NCBI GenBank assembly: GCA_916613615.1
Contig: OU744724.1
Span: 31,579,452-31,643,451, forward strand
Reading direction: 5' to 3'
DNA: 64,000 nt
DNA from: Steromphala cineraria
Taxonomy: Eukaryota; Mollusca; Gastropoda; Trochida; Trochidae
Shown: positions 12,116 to 23,392 of the stretch, piece by piece
Position numbering within the stretch: the stretch's first letter is position 1
Layout of the letters: each line of letters begins with the position of its first letter
Notes under the pieces: model-generated
Database searches by the model: none
What the model was told of the DNA's origin: nothing
Seen by the model: the letters and a program-made list of their open reading frames with translations, nothing else
Program-made: the position numbers and the translations under genes

Positions 12116-13892
12116 GGTCTGGGTTTAGGTTATCTTCAGACTAGGGTATGTCCTAGTCTGTTATCCAGACCCTAAAGCCAAAATATTTAAAGGAGCCTTC
12201 TTAAGTCTAGAAAATGTTGGTAAGTAAAGTTGCCTAAGATGAAATTCAGTTTTGCTCAGGACTTATTTTTATGTTATTTCAAAACAAAAAAGTAAAATAA
12301 AAATTTAGTCATGAACTCTTTTTTTGGGGTACTGTCTGTTTGTCTAGGCCAATCCTGCTTTATGCTCATGTGAAAAAGAGAACGGCAAGACTTTAATTTC
12401 TTCATTGCAACTTGTATATTTTGAAAATCATGATGTTTTGTTTACTCTTTTGTCAGCTGGAGTAACTTGAATGCAGGAGTAAACTTTCCCCACAAATGTC
12501 ATGATTTTCAAAATAAAGAAGTTGTTATCCAGAAAAGTTTGCTGTTCAATGCAAAAGGACCGAATTGATTTTATAAATTGGTTAGGTATTTTATCGATTC
12601 AGTAACTGTTTTGAAAAGCTTTTATGAGAGATTAGGAAAATGAATTGTAATATGTGATAATTAGAAACTTGGGGATGATGATATCTCCTTTGATGAAAAT
12701 GACACATAAAATTCTAATATATGACAAATGATTTGAATATGAAATATGATTAGATAAACATTAATATGAAAAATGATTCATGTAAGATTTTCATGACCCT
12801 TGAACGATTCTACAATGAAGAAGATGTTGAATATGACATTGTTTTTAACATTTTTACAAAGTTATGCTCACATCTGATATGTTGATATTTTCCCCAACTG
12901 AGACAGGTGTTGGAAAGAAATTTGTCTTATTTCAGATACACATTACAAAGCAGGTCATGCTGAACTAGACAACAATGATCCATGATTCAACATGTCTGTC
13001 TGTATTTCTGTCTGTCTGTCTGTCTGTCTGTCCACATGTGCCGTGCCAGCTGGGAACAAACATTGAATCTGATATGCAGAGAACCTCAACTCACAACTCT
13101 TTGCATGTGCAACAACAGATGCACAATTCTAGTTCAATTCAATTCATCCTTATACACATCTTAGCAAGTCTAGTAAGTCTTGATGGGAAATTATTTTTTT
13201 CACATTATATTTCAAATATTTGTTTTTTCTTTGCATTAAATTGTATTTATGTATTCGATTTTGTTTTTCCAGAATCCCAACTTTCCATCAAATATATACC
13301 CTGAGCAGTAGTCATTCTCACAATAAAGAACTTGTTATCTTTAAAATCTTATTTTCTTAATCTAGTAAGCTTTAACTCAGGAGCTTTTTAATAATATTTT
13401 TATTTCTTAAATTTGGTACCTTGTCAAAACTAGACTAACATTCATTTAGGCACTGACCAATTTAGGATATCTATTAGTGTATGAAATAAGGCCCGTCCGA
13501 CAGCCCGGTACTGGTTAATTTTGGTCGGGACTGACAACTTTTTGAGCTTTTCCTTAAATTTTACCATTATAATTTACATAATACCAATTTTGGGCTGGCA
13601 ACATTTTTATCTTATTTTCTATGTGTAAATTTTTAAGTCAGGCACTTTCCTATCACCTGTGTTCAAATCATTTGAAAATTCACAGCTCTTGACTATCTAC
13701 AAACTAATATATGTATACACAATGCAGTCCCGATAAACAAAGACCTCTTCAATCACACTTCATTATAAAATGTCACATGCATTTGTTAATAAAATTTACG
13801 TAAATCACACTTAAATTATTTATAATCATTCAGGCAACTGTTATGACCATGCAATGTTTTGCCATATAACAGAAGTGAGATAGGTCAGTTGC
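12116..13892. other. AT-rich stretch with a (TCTG)n microsatellite
   Basis: (TCTG)n lies at about 13,007-13,032. The two overlapping ORFs there (12,975-13,304) are driven by the microsatellite. No gene supported. Confidence 0.6.
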
Positions 13893-14085
13893 AAAAAGAC
13901 AGTCCTATAGAGATATTTTTGGTGGAAACAATATTCAAGATGACTTTCCTACTTTTACATATTTGATTATTACAGGATTATTTCACACTCAATTTCAAAA
14001 TATGTAAGTGAGTTTAATATTTCAGTTGTTGAAGATTTTTACAATTTGACAAAGAAAAACATTGTGAAATGAAGACCATCTTGTA
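13893..14085. mobile_element. Second copy of the 2.7-kb MITE, one end lost
   Basis: Reads acagtcctatagagatat, ggtggaaacaatattcaagatg, ggattatttcacactcaatt and caatttgacaaagaa, matching the reverse complement of 2,683-2,893. The outer right terminus is not recognisable. Confidence 0.7.
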
Positions 14086-15639
14086 GCTACAAGTGTGGAA
14101 GACGCGACTACAGCAAAAGGATGTCATATCTGATAAGTTTTATTATGAATTATGTGCATCTGTAAATATGCTCATATTCTTTCAACCAATTAGTCTTAAC
14201 TTTGTTTATAAATGCGCACATACAGCATATTTATTTTCTTGTAATGCTAAACATTCAAGATGGCAGATGAAATCCTATAGATGGGTGTCTTTAAGAAAAC
14301 CTCAGTCACTAAGATGGATGCCACATTATAAAATAACACTATACAGGTACAATTGTGGTGTACAACTTCTCCAAGTGAGGAACAACAATGAACTTATACA
14401 TACAGAAACCAATTGTCTTAAGGCTTGATGCATAAATCGCTTTTATTGAACTAATCTAAAGGTGACTATGACTAGTCACACAAACTTCAGTAACATCAGT
14501 TATCACACATCCAAGCTGAAGTCTTTATTTCCTTTAAACTATACGTGGCATGAACTATAGAAAAAGAATATAATTTCCAATGCAGTAGTGTAGTAAAAAC
14601 CTCAGTTCAACCTCATGTGATCAGAATTGTCAAAATGCATGAGGTGCTTTCAGAGTTTTAACATAAATAGTGAAGAACCTTTTGTGATATGTTTCAGGCG
14701 GCACTAGACGACCTGTTTAGAGAAGGGGCTTGGCAAGTAACAGCATGGGTATCCACAGACGGAACCAAACTGAAGTTGAGGATAAAATGGAAGAGGATAA
14801 AGCCACCATCAATGTCATGTGGATATCCCTTTGTATATGGAGGCTTTATCCTCTACATTTTGAGATCTTAGGTCTTTTGGTGCTATTGCCATACATATTC
14901 AAAGAATGATTGATTTTCAATTCTAATTTTTATCTCTGTTACACAAATAAGACTACTAAAATGAAAATTTAAATCAAGCTTTAGAATTCTTAAATAGTTA
15001 GCATAAATATTTAAAGAAGTATTGTAAATATTGACTTCAATCTATTGTATTTAGAATAAACTAAGAACTCACTTTGCTTAGTTGTAGAGCTACAAATTAT
15101 ATAAATATATTCTATGAACAACCTCCCTTTAAACGTTTCTTCTAGAGACCAATTTCTAGAGACCAATTTAGAACTGCACTTTCATCAAAGTGCCATAAGG
15201 CTTCAGTCAACCAACCTTTGATATTACAAAATACATTTACTGAAGGATTTTGCAGCAAAAATAGGACAAATACATCAGAGATTGCTGTCAGCTGACATTA
15301 TCAAACAGATTAGACCGTAAATGATATCCTGTGATAAAATGAAGGATAATCTCCTTATATAGCGACAGGGCATGCAAAACAAAGATTGCTGGAGAGAGTA
15401 GTCCAAAACCATTCTGTAGGATCAATGTGCTGGAATAACAATCAATTTACCCTACAATGGAAATAATCTTGAACTGCAAAGGCAAGAAATGAGCTATTCC
15501 TGAATGTTTCAGAACATGGAAAAACAATGATTTGTAACAATTATTATTCATTTCATGTCTAGTATCCAATCTACAACTGCTCACTTACAGTACAATGTAC
15601 ATATTACCACCACGTTATTGTACTTTCAGAGCTGCCAAA
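14086..15639. other. No confirmed gene; one short splice-like ORF
   Basis: An ORF at 14,689-14,871 follows a tttcag and reads ALDDLFREGAWQV, but no homology is recognised and its 3' part is a 13-bp inverted repeat (agaggataaagcc / ggctttatcctct). Otherwise AT-rich. Confidence 0.4.
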
Positions 15640-15800
15640 GGGCTGCACAAAGCCATGAACACCCATTATTTCAGGTACCGGTACCCATTCATACAGCTGG
15701 GTGGACTGAGTGCTATGAGGATAAAGTGCCTTGCCCAAGAACACAATACAGTGTAAAGCCCAGGTCACAAATGCTTGATGTCTCCACCTGGATTCACAAG
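15640..15800. repeat. Dispersed repeat with 'aaagtgccttgcccaa' motif, copy 1
   Basis: Contains ctgggtggactgag, gataaagtgccttgcccaag and cacaatacagt. A second copy at 55,790-55,925 reads ttgggtgaactgag, gatgaagtgccttgctcaaag and cacaacacagt. It looks like the body of a SINE or LINE 3' region. The ORFs on both strands here are by-products. Confidence 0.65.
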
Positions 15801-15911
15801 GACAACCATCTTGAAACATGTCATGAAATTTCACTTCAAAGATACTGTTATGCAGACAATCTTGCTTTATGAATAATAAACCCTTTTTGTTGATGCCACA
15901 GTACAAGCTAA

Positions 15912-16088
15912 TGTGCAACAATTGCAATAAATTACCTCACATGTCCCACATGTGGCATATACTTTCAAGCAAGATGTGAACTAACAAACCATATTCGCAC
16001 ACACCCACCACAAACAAATAACTACCTAGATGCCTTGGTCATCCTTGACAACAACGGAGAAACGTCATTACTAGTAATACAGGATTAG
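15912..16088 (+). pseudogene. Fragment encoding one C2H2 zinc finger, probably a LINE 3' coding end
   Basis: A 58-codon open frame ending in TAG contains TCPTCGIYFQARCELTNHIR and then TH, a C-x2-C-x12-H-x3-H finger. It is followed by a short polar tail (LVILDNNGETSLLVIQD). Lone fingers of this form close the ORF of some non-LTR retrotransposons in lophotrochozoans. An upstream TAA at 15,909 breaks the frame, so it is a fragment. A host zinc-finger exon is the alternative. Confidence 0.45.
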
Positions 16089-17430
16089 ATAGTCTTTAAA
16101 TCATTTAGAACCAGGTCCTCCAGATCCTTATCATACCCTCTTCTTTCTTTTTATCACTTTATTTCTTTTTTGGGGTACCATACGTGTACATATAGTTATT
16201 CCACAAAATCTTTTCAATATGAAGTACATTATATCAAATTGATATGGGTAATAACATGGTATACATTATCATAACCTCTTGATAAGCAAGTCTACATCTA
16301 CATGAAATGGTCACTTGTCAGAGGCTCCAATTCTATTATAAAAATAATCATTTTATAGAATTATTTTTCTGAGACTGAATATTAGTCTAGATCCAAGCCT
16401 ACAACACTTTCCACTTCTATACAGCCTTAGAGTGAACTAAACTAAAGAAAACTGTACAACCTCGGCCAGAGCCAGATCAAAGTTAGAAACATGCTTAGTG
16501 TGCAACATCTTGCTAATGCCCTGCGCTGACATTCACACAATCTAACCACCTCTTTTTGATAAAGGCAAGTCTCGATGATTGATTTGCTCGCTGCAGACGA
16601 TTGCAGGGTCTTGAATGATCTAGTCTGGGTCGACATGCTCTAGCGAACTTCAATATATAAGTATATGTCGTAGGTATGTATTTAGTTGAGGTGCACATGA
16701 AATGCTCTAGCAAACATAAATGATATTTAGTTGGGTGTATATTGATATGAGTGATATGGCGATAAAATTGGTTAATTTGGTGAAATATTAATTTCATGAA
16801 TTCTATTTAATTTATTTCCAAACATAACTATCATTTATCATGGAAAATGATACAGGTTAGCTATAGTTATAAAACTATGAAGGAGCCTTTAAAATATAAA
16901 TGTTCTTTCTTCAACAACCTAAATTGTCTGTACATGGATGACTCACCTATAAGACAAATCTTTAAATATCTAATTCAACAATGTACAAGAAGACATATTA
17001 TCAAACATCTCTCACGATAAAGTGCATGATTTAGTCAGATATACAAGTTTCATTTTTCTATGGAGCTAGAAGTTTCTTAAATCAGCATTCATGCACTTGT
17101 ATCTACATATTCAAGATGATTGACAAGTTATTGTAAGCAAGCTGAGACAACCTGAGGAATATAAGTTTTCTAATATTTTACACATAAGACATCACTCATT
17201 CCATTCCATCATTATCAAATTAATTTTGCTCTTCATGAGACAAACATTAGGCAAAGGAAGACAAGATATGGAGAGGACATAATTATTATTTTATCAAGAG
17301 GATATATACCAGGAGGATTCTATCGTCCTTCAAACAAACCATATTGACTTATAGATACAATCTGACCAGATAGGTCCATTAATAAAAACCTTCTCTTTTA
17401 TGTGCATTGATGCTATATTAGTTCTACTTG
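16089..17430. other. No recognised gene
   Basis: AT-rich. Overlapping minus ORFs at 16,442-16,797 show no known motif. Confidence 0.5.
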
Positions 17431-17540
17431 AAAAAAAATTATTTGAGAGGCATTTTGAAAACGGTATAAGAATCTATACCGAAGCGTCGGTACATTCTAC
17501 AATAAAAGAACTTAATGATCCATAAAACTCCTTGTCTTCT
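17431..17540 (+). repeat. Partial member of the hairpin family (TTTGAGAGGCATTTT head)
   Basis: Begins atttgagaggcattttgaaa and includes a ggtataagaatctatacc hairpin and gaagcgtcggta. The head matches elements at 20,884, 55,427 and 56,755; the long stem is absent. Confidence 0.55.
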
Positions 17541-17712
17541 TAAAAAAATAACATTCAAAGAATATTGAAAATGCTATGTCAATGCCTTTATGTAGGCTAC
17601 TAAGATGCATCAACTCAACAGTTTTAATGATAACATCAACACAAATCAAAGTAGCCATATCAACACCTTAGAAGATATCTCACATTGTACTGTCCCCATG
17701 ATACACCTGCAC

Positions 17713-18210
17713 TTAAAGTGACACAGAGTATCTTTCTTAAAATTTTATTTGGTTTTGACAAGCTACAAAATATCTAATGTGCTGATTGAAGTTCATATCT
17801 CATCATTGGACTTGCAAATATATCCGTTTATGCATTAGGTCTCTAAAATGCTTGATTTTATGGAAAAATCAAGAAAACATCTCAAATACGTTTAATATTC
17901 GAAATTATGCATCCAATTAATCTACCTATTAGTTACAATACCTAATAAACACTATTGAATCGAATATATCTTCCTGTCAGCTTATGACAAGGTTTTAAAA
18001 TTGTGTTTGGTGAATTTGAACGCACCACTCAAGCCACTTTGTCCGGTTTTCGATCAAAATCCCGACTATGAACGGCCGTATTTTCGCTCTAATGAACTGA
18101 TTGAACTTTAACTTGTTATTTTCAGTAACAGTTAGTGGTTCCCGATGTAATAACATCGATTTCAAAATTTCACATAGGTGATACTATCAACATACTCTGT
18201 GTCTATTTAA
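17713..18210. mobile_element. TTAA-flanked inverted-repeat element, copy 1
   Basis: Borders are TTAA|AGTGACACAGAGTAT and ATACTCTGTGTCTAT-TTAA. The ~490-bp body matches 20,397-20,883 in the same orientation. Non-autonomous; TTAA duplications fit piggyBac- or Kolobok-type targeting. Confidence 0.9.
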
Positions 18211-19500
18211 TTCATATATAGTTGTATTTCCGTCAGTGCAAATATATCTGACATGGAAATACTAACTCATGTCACACAATACAAATCTGAGTGTGCCAGT
18301 TTCAAGTCAACATACTATGAAGAATATACTCGGTAGCTGTTGCATATCTGCATCAAATTTCATATCATTACCAAAATTAACTTTCCCACAACAGTTTAAA
18401 AACACATATTCACAACCAAGAAAGACTCAAGTCACATACAAAATTAATTAATATTCAATACAAAATGTATCTTTTTCATGTTCAAATTATTCATATTTTC
18501 ATGACCTTCAATATTAGTGTACCACCTGCGAGACGAACAATATCTCTCATGATCAGCCAATCAGAAATAAGCAACAAACACTTGAATAGTGTCCTTGAAG
18601 TACACAACAATTATTAGGTGTTCACCACCTTTACAATATTTGTAGTGGGAGTATTTATTTTCCCAGCCCACGTATACTGTAGAGCATATAATAAATGTCC
18701 TCAAGTCAAATAAACAATAATAATAATGTCATGATAAGATATACCATAATCAAACCTAGAATAAGAGTCACCTTTTGTTATAAAGTATGTGTTTTGGAGT
18801 TATAAAATAATTCAATCTTTGAGCACTGAATAAATTTTTTTATAATATATTGATTTATCTTTTGGATGGAGCCTTTGGACAAAATTATCTAGGACAGAAT
18901 AATGTAACATTTCTACATAGATCTTTATTCAGGATTAAAAAGAAACAGGTCAAACAAAGCCAAAATTTCTCAATTTCACAGTACAAAAACTATTAAAAGC
19001 AATTGATAGATCCCATGGATGTCAGTTATGGACATCATATTTTAATACATTATTCAATTAAGGAAACATTTGAAACTATTGCAATTTAAGTATAATTTTC
19101 CTGGGTCAATCAAGTGGAACCCCTGTCATACCTGATACAGGTGAAATAGCGAGGTCATGCTCCAATGATTATGCAGCTGTCAGGTCACAGTTGGGCGCTT
19201 CAAGAAAACAAACAACTGAATCTTTTGGTTTTGGGGATAATATTGACATAAAAAGAGCATAAAGAAATGTCTCCTATTTCATAATCAATTATAAGAAAGA
19301 TCGATGTATTCTACTTTTAAATGACTGTCAATCAGTTTTAGTTCGGTCAAGTTTGAATACTGATAAACTATTGACAAATTAACAATGTGTCTTCCCTTAC
19401 TTTTAAGCAATCATTGTAAGGTTATGCTATCCATGAACAAAATATTTAAGAAAATTCATTTGTAAACGTAATTATATCTATCTTCCTTTGTCACACCTAA
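18211..19500. other. No recognised gene
   Basis: AT-rich sequence with no motif-bearing ORF. Confidence 0.5.
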
Positions 19501-19524
19501 TAAAAAACGTAAAGTTCAGCATGC

Positions 19525-19725
19525 TATTCCTTTTTTTACACAATTGAAAAAAAAGTTTTTACACAAAAATGGACTTTATATGAATCTTTTAATTTGTTCT
19601 CCGACTATAGATTGGTTTGTGTAATGAGATTTTTGACGCTTTCAAACTTATACATTTAGCATTAACGTACAATTATTAGTGAAAATATAAAATTTTCAAA
19701 ATACATGCTACTGCCCCTTTAAAAA
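19525..19725. mobile_element. GGGGCAGTAGCA-type MITE, right part
   Basis: Reads gactatagattggtttgtg, tttttgacgctttcaaac and caattattagtgaaaat, then gctactgcccctttaaa, matching 34,540-34,737. The left terminus is not visible. Confidence 0.65.
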
Positions 19726-20396
19726 GATAAAAGGCATTTGATCTAAGTCAGCATTAGTCAATAATATTGAAAATACCAAGTTTTACTTTTTATAAAAATA
19801 ATTCATATTTGATTTTTACAATTTTCGATAAAAAATAAACAAATGTATGTTAGGCATAAGTACCTGTCAAGTTCACTAGAAATGTTTGATACACTTAAAA
19901 GGATCTATATTAATTTAATCTTCTTATTAACAGGATATTATATATTGGCAGGATTATAGATATCAAAATTAACTATAGAATTCTGAGATCTCTCTTGTTT
20001 CTGCTGACCAAGCATTTTCTCGAAATTGCAGTGATATATCAACAGTAAATGACAGTCAAAAACAAAACATGCAAACTATGATGTCAATCATGTCCAATAA
20101 TTCAGGACATTTATTTCGCCATTTTGTCCATTTCGGATACAAAAGCACTCAACTAGCAATCAGAGAAGTGATGTTGTGCACAGAAAACAATATTCAGCCA
20201 GATAGTTCCTCCCTGCAGTCGATATTGGTGAGTCTGGAACTCACAACACTGTCAGTGATAGCGTGTTTTATGATGTAATAGGAGCAAGATGCTCCGATAC
20301 CTCTGGGAAGTCAACCGTTGAAAGTGCGCATAGGATGAAACAAGGCATAATGACTGGAAGTAACTCAAAGTGAACTAATTCTCTATTGAAGGACAT
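19726..20396. other. No recognised gene
   Basis: The short ORF 20,069-20,278 has no recognised homology. Confidence 0.5.
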
Positions 20397-20883
20397 TTAA
20401 AGTGACACAGAGTATCTTTCTTAAAATTTTATTTGGTTTTGATAAGCTACAAAATATCTAATATGCTGATTGAAGTTCATATCTCATCACTGGACTTGCA
20501 AATATATCGATTTATGCATATCTCTAAAATGCTTCATTTTATGGAAAAATCAAGAAAACGTAACGTTTAATATTCGAAATTATGCATCCAATTAATCTAC
20601 CTATTAGTTACAATACCTGATAAACACTATCGAATCGAATATATCTTCCTGTCAGCTTATGACAAAGTTTCAAAATTACGTTTGGCAAATTTGCGCGCCA
20701 CTCGAGGCACGCTATCCGGTTTTCGATCAAAATCCCGACTTTGAATGGCCGTATTTTCGCTCTAATGTAATAATTGACCTTTAACTTGTTATTTTCAGTA
20801 ACAGTTAGTGGTTCCCGATGTAATAAAATCGATTTCAAAATTTGACATATGTGATCCTATCAACATACTCTGTGTCTCTTTAA
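20397..20883. mobile_element. TTAA-flanked inverted-repeat element, copy 2
   Basis: TTAA at 20,397-20,400 and 20,880-20,883 border AGTGACACAGAGTAT and ATACTCTGTGTCTCT ends. About 90% like copy 1 by eye. The minus ORF 20,608-20,838 lies entirely inside. Confidence 0.92.
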
Positions 20884-21030
20884 GGTGGCTTCTTTGAGGG
20901 GCATTTTAGAAGTTGGAAATACAACAAGGAAGAGGATTATATGGATGACAACTTCTTTATTCATGTAAGGCCTTTATAAAGAAGTTGTCATCCATATAAT
21001 CCTCTTCCTTATTTAAGGTGGCATTTATTA
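20884..21030 (+). mobile_element. Hairpin element with perfect 35-bp arms
   Basis: The head tctttgaggggcattttaga is followed by a perfect inverted repeat (20,926-20,960 with 20,976-21,010, 15-bp loop) containing atggatgacaacttct. It abuts the TTAA element directly. Related elements are at 55,427 and 56,519. Confidence 0.85.
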
Positions 21031-21050
21031 GAAAAGAAAGAAAGAAAGAA
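21031..21050. repeat. (GAAA)n microsatellite
   Basis: Short gaaa run at the edge of the hairpin element. Confidence 0.8.
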
Positions 21051-21874
21051 TTTTCTTCTGGGTAAAAACTTCTTTATTGTGAAAACCATGATGTTTGGCG
21101 TATATGGTAAATAATAAGTAAGATATTAATCAGAAAGTCCTGCTGATCTTAATTTGTTGTACTAACATCATGTTTCCCTAAAGATGTATACATTAACCTG
21201 TTTCAGCAAAATGTGAATTACATGGAGCTTTTGAAAATATTGAAAAATTACAACATTCATGAACCGTCATCACAGATTGTGTCACTAATCATCAAAGATT
21301 AATACTAGTGGGTAGAGAAAGCTAGGAAACAAACATAGTGATTTCGTTTATTTATTTCTATACAATATTTATTCATGTACTCAAGGTAATCAAGGTGGAC
21401 AAACAGGGTTTCCCCTGCACAATTGTCTCTCCCCAAAACATACATTTTAATACAGGATGTTAACATCATAAGGATACATTAACATATAAATAGTGGAAAA
21501 TAAACATATCATTGCAAAATATTTTCAGGTGAAGAGTTAGTCTGTCAGCCAGACCCTAACATAAAATGAAAGCCTTAGCAAGTCTATAATAAGGCTTGAG
21601 AGCTCGATGAAGAAAATGAAGAAATCTCAGTCTCCTTTTCACCCTTTTTTTTCCAAATTTCAGATTTATTGAAAAAAGTTCATTTCAGAGTCTAATTGTT
21701 AGACTAGTGAAGAGTCTGCTTCTTATATTGTCACGGTTATTAGAATCATAATTGCATGTATGTAATATAAATTCAAAATAGCAGACATTTGCGATACCAA
21801 ACATGATCAAAACACAGTCCACTAGACACAAATAACTCAAATTATATTTTCGTAAGCTTGATAGCATACTGGCA
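21051..21874. other. No recognised gene
   Basis: AT-rich; nothing supported. Confidence 0.5.
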
Positions 21875-22248
21875 TACCGTATTTCCTCTAATTGGAGCCG
21901 GGTCTCCAATAGGGTCCGGGCCTCTAATAGCGGCCGGGGGGTAAAGGTACCTAAACGTGAATAAGAGCTTGGCCTCTAATAGGGGCAGGGTCTAGTCAAT
22001 AATTCCTCCCTTTTGTATATTCGACTTGAATATTCCCTCCCTTTAACTGCCACGCTACTTCCGGTTAACTATAATAAGCCTTTGTCGTGTATACCGGTAA
22101 CCTTTGTTTCAAAAATTAGAATACAGGTCTCAAGTTGACTTTGGAAAACCTATTATCATAATAAGGGCCGGGCCTCTGATAAGGGCCGGGGGGTAATAAC
22201 CCCTAAATGTTAATAAGGGCCCAGGCCCCTATTAGAGGAAATACGGTA
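21875..22248. mobile_element. 374-bp MITE with TACCGTATTTCCTCTAAT ends
   Basis: The left TACCGTATTTCCTCTAAT and the right ATTAGAGGAAATACGGTA are an exact 18-bp inverted pair including a TA at each outer end. Subterminal ggggccgggcctctaata-type repeats are GC-rich against AT-rich surroundings. TA target and size fit a Tc1/mariner-like non-autonomous element. Confidence 0.9.
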
Positions 22249-23060
22249 ATAGTAATCATCCCCTTGAAACGCTCCTCCATAAAAACTAAAGTGTTGTACC
22301 TTGAATGAACTCAAAGAGTAATTTGTTGTCATAAAATAAGGTTATGGAGACATTGGCACAATCTCAAAGGAATTTAAAAAGATAACAGGACAAAAAAATT
22401 AGTTGCCTCGAAGAACTCATTTATCTTAACTATGGTTGATTAACGGGAAATTCATTTATTCCAGGAATGTTGACAAACCTTACTTTCAAGGGAACTTGAA
22501 AAGTGATTCCATGATGCAAGCAGTTCATAAACTCTTACAACATGAACAATGAAGACGATTCCATGTTCCTACAGGGCCATTTAAATCAAAGCAACAATTT
22601 GTCTTTGCATTGGTTAAGAAGTTAAGGCTAAAATTGCTTTTTGGAATGGCCCAAGCTCATAAATCATCTTAGAACGAAAAGAGTTTTTGAGATCTAGCAC
22701 ATACTTGCATCCTTAGATTGAGGAATCTTTCACGATCTTTCAATGATATCACTAGGCTTTCTAAGATAATTGTGTAACTAGATTCATGAGGAATTTGTGA
22801 ACTATTAGGCAAATGATTATCAATCCCAAGGATCCATATGCACACAGAAATATTCATGTACATGAACTGGCTTCCAGATAACAAACACTGGCTTTGGTGC
22901 CCATTTCTCGTGATTTCCCATGATTCAGCACTGCATGATGTCAAACTAATGCTGATAACAGACCAGACAACAGATTCCGAGCTCTATATTGAAGTAGCGG
23001 CTGTTCTGTTGCTAATGATTGAGGATCATGGACCTCATATTTCTAATGTTGTCTTTGTCA
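22249..23060. other. No recognised gene
   Basis: ORFs at 22,669-22,944 (-) and 22,838-23,089 (+) overlap each other and match no known family. Confidence 0.5.
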
Positions 23061-23175
23061 AAGATATTGTCCAAGAAATGAAAGTATGAAAAAGATAATA
23101 GCAAAATCTGTTGTCTGTTCTCCAAGATATTGTCCAAGAAATGAAAGTATGAAAAACACAGAGCAAAATCTCTAA
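23061..23175. repeat. 63-bp tandem duplication
   Basis: aagatattgtccaagaaatg and aaagtatgaaaaa occur at 23,061 and again at 23,124. Confidence 0.9.
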
Positions 23176-23392
23176 TAGATCTGTTTTTTGAAAGATTTAT
23201 CATAGGGATTGTTGGTCCTGGGTTTGGTCCTTGGGAAATTCATCTACTCCTAGTTTTGGGTTTTCAGTACCTATTATAAAACATTAAAAATAATCTTGCA
23301 TTTTCCCTTGGCAGTGTATCTAGGTGGTTTATCTGAATAGATGAGACACTTTACAATGGTAAAAGTATCATACCTTAAAAAAACTAGATTAG

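Noticed and set aside
14689..14871. Possible terminal exon (ALDDLFREGAWQV)
   Set aside because: No recognised homology or upstream partner exon; its end is a local inverted repeat.
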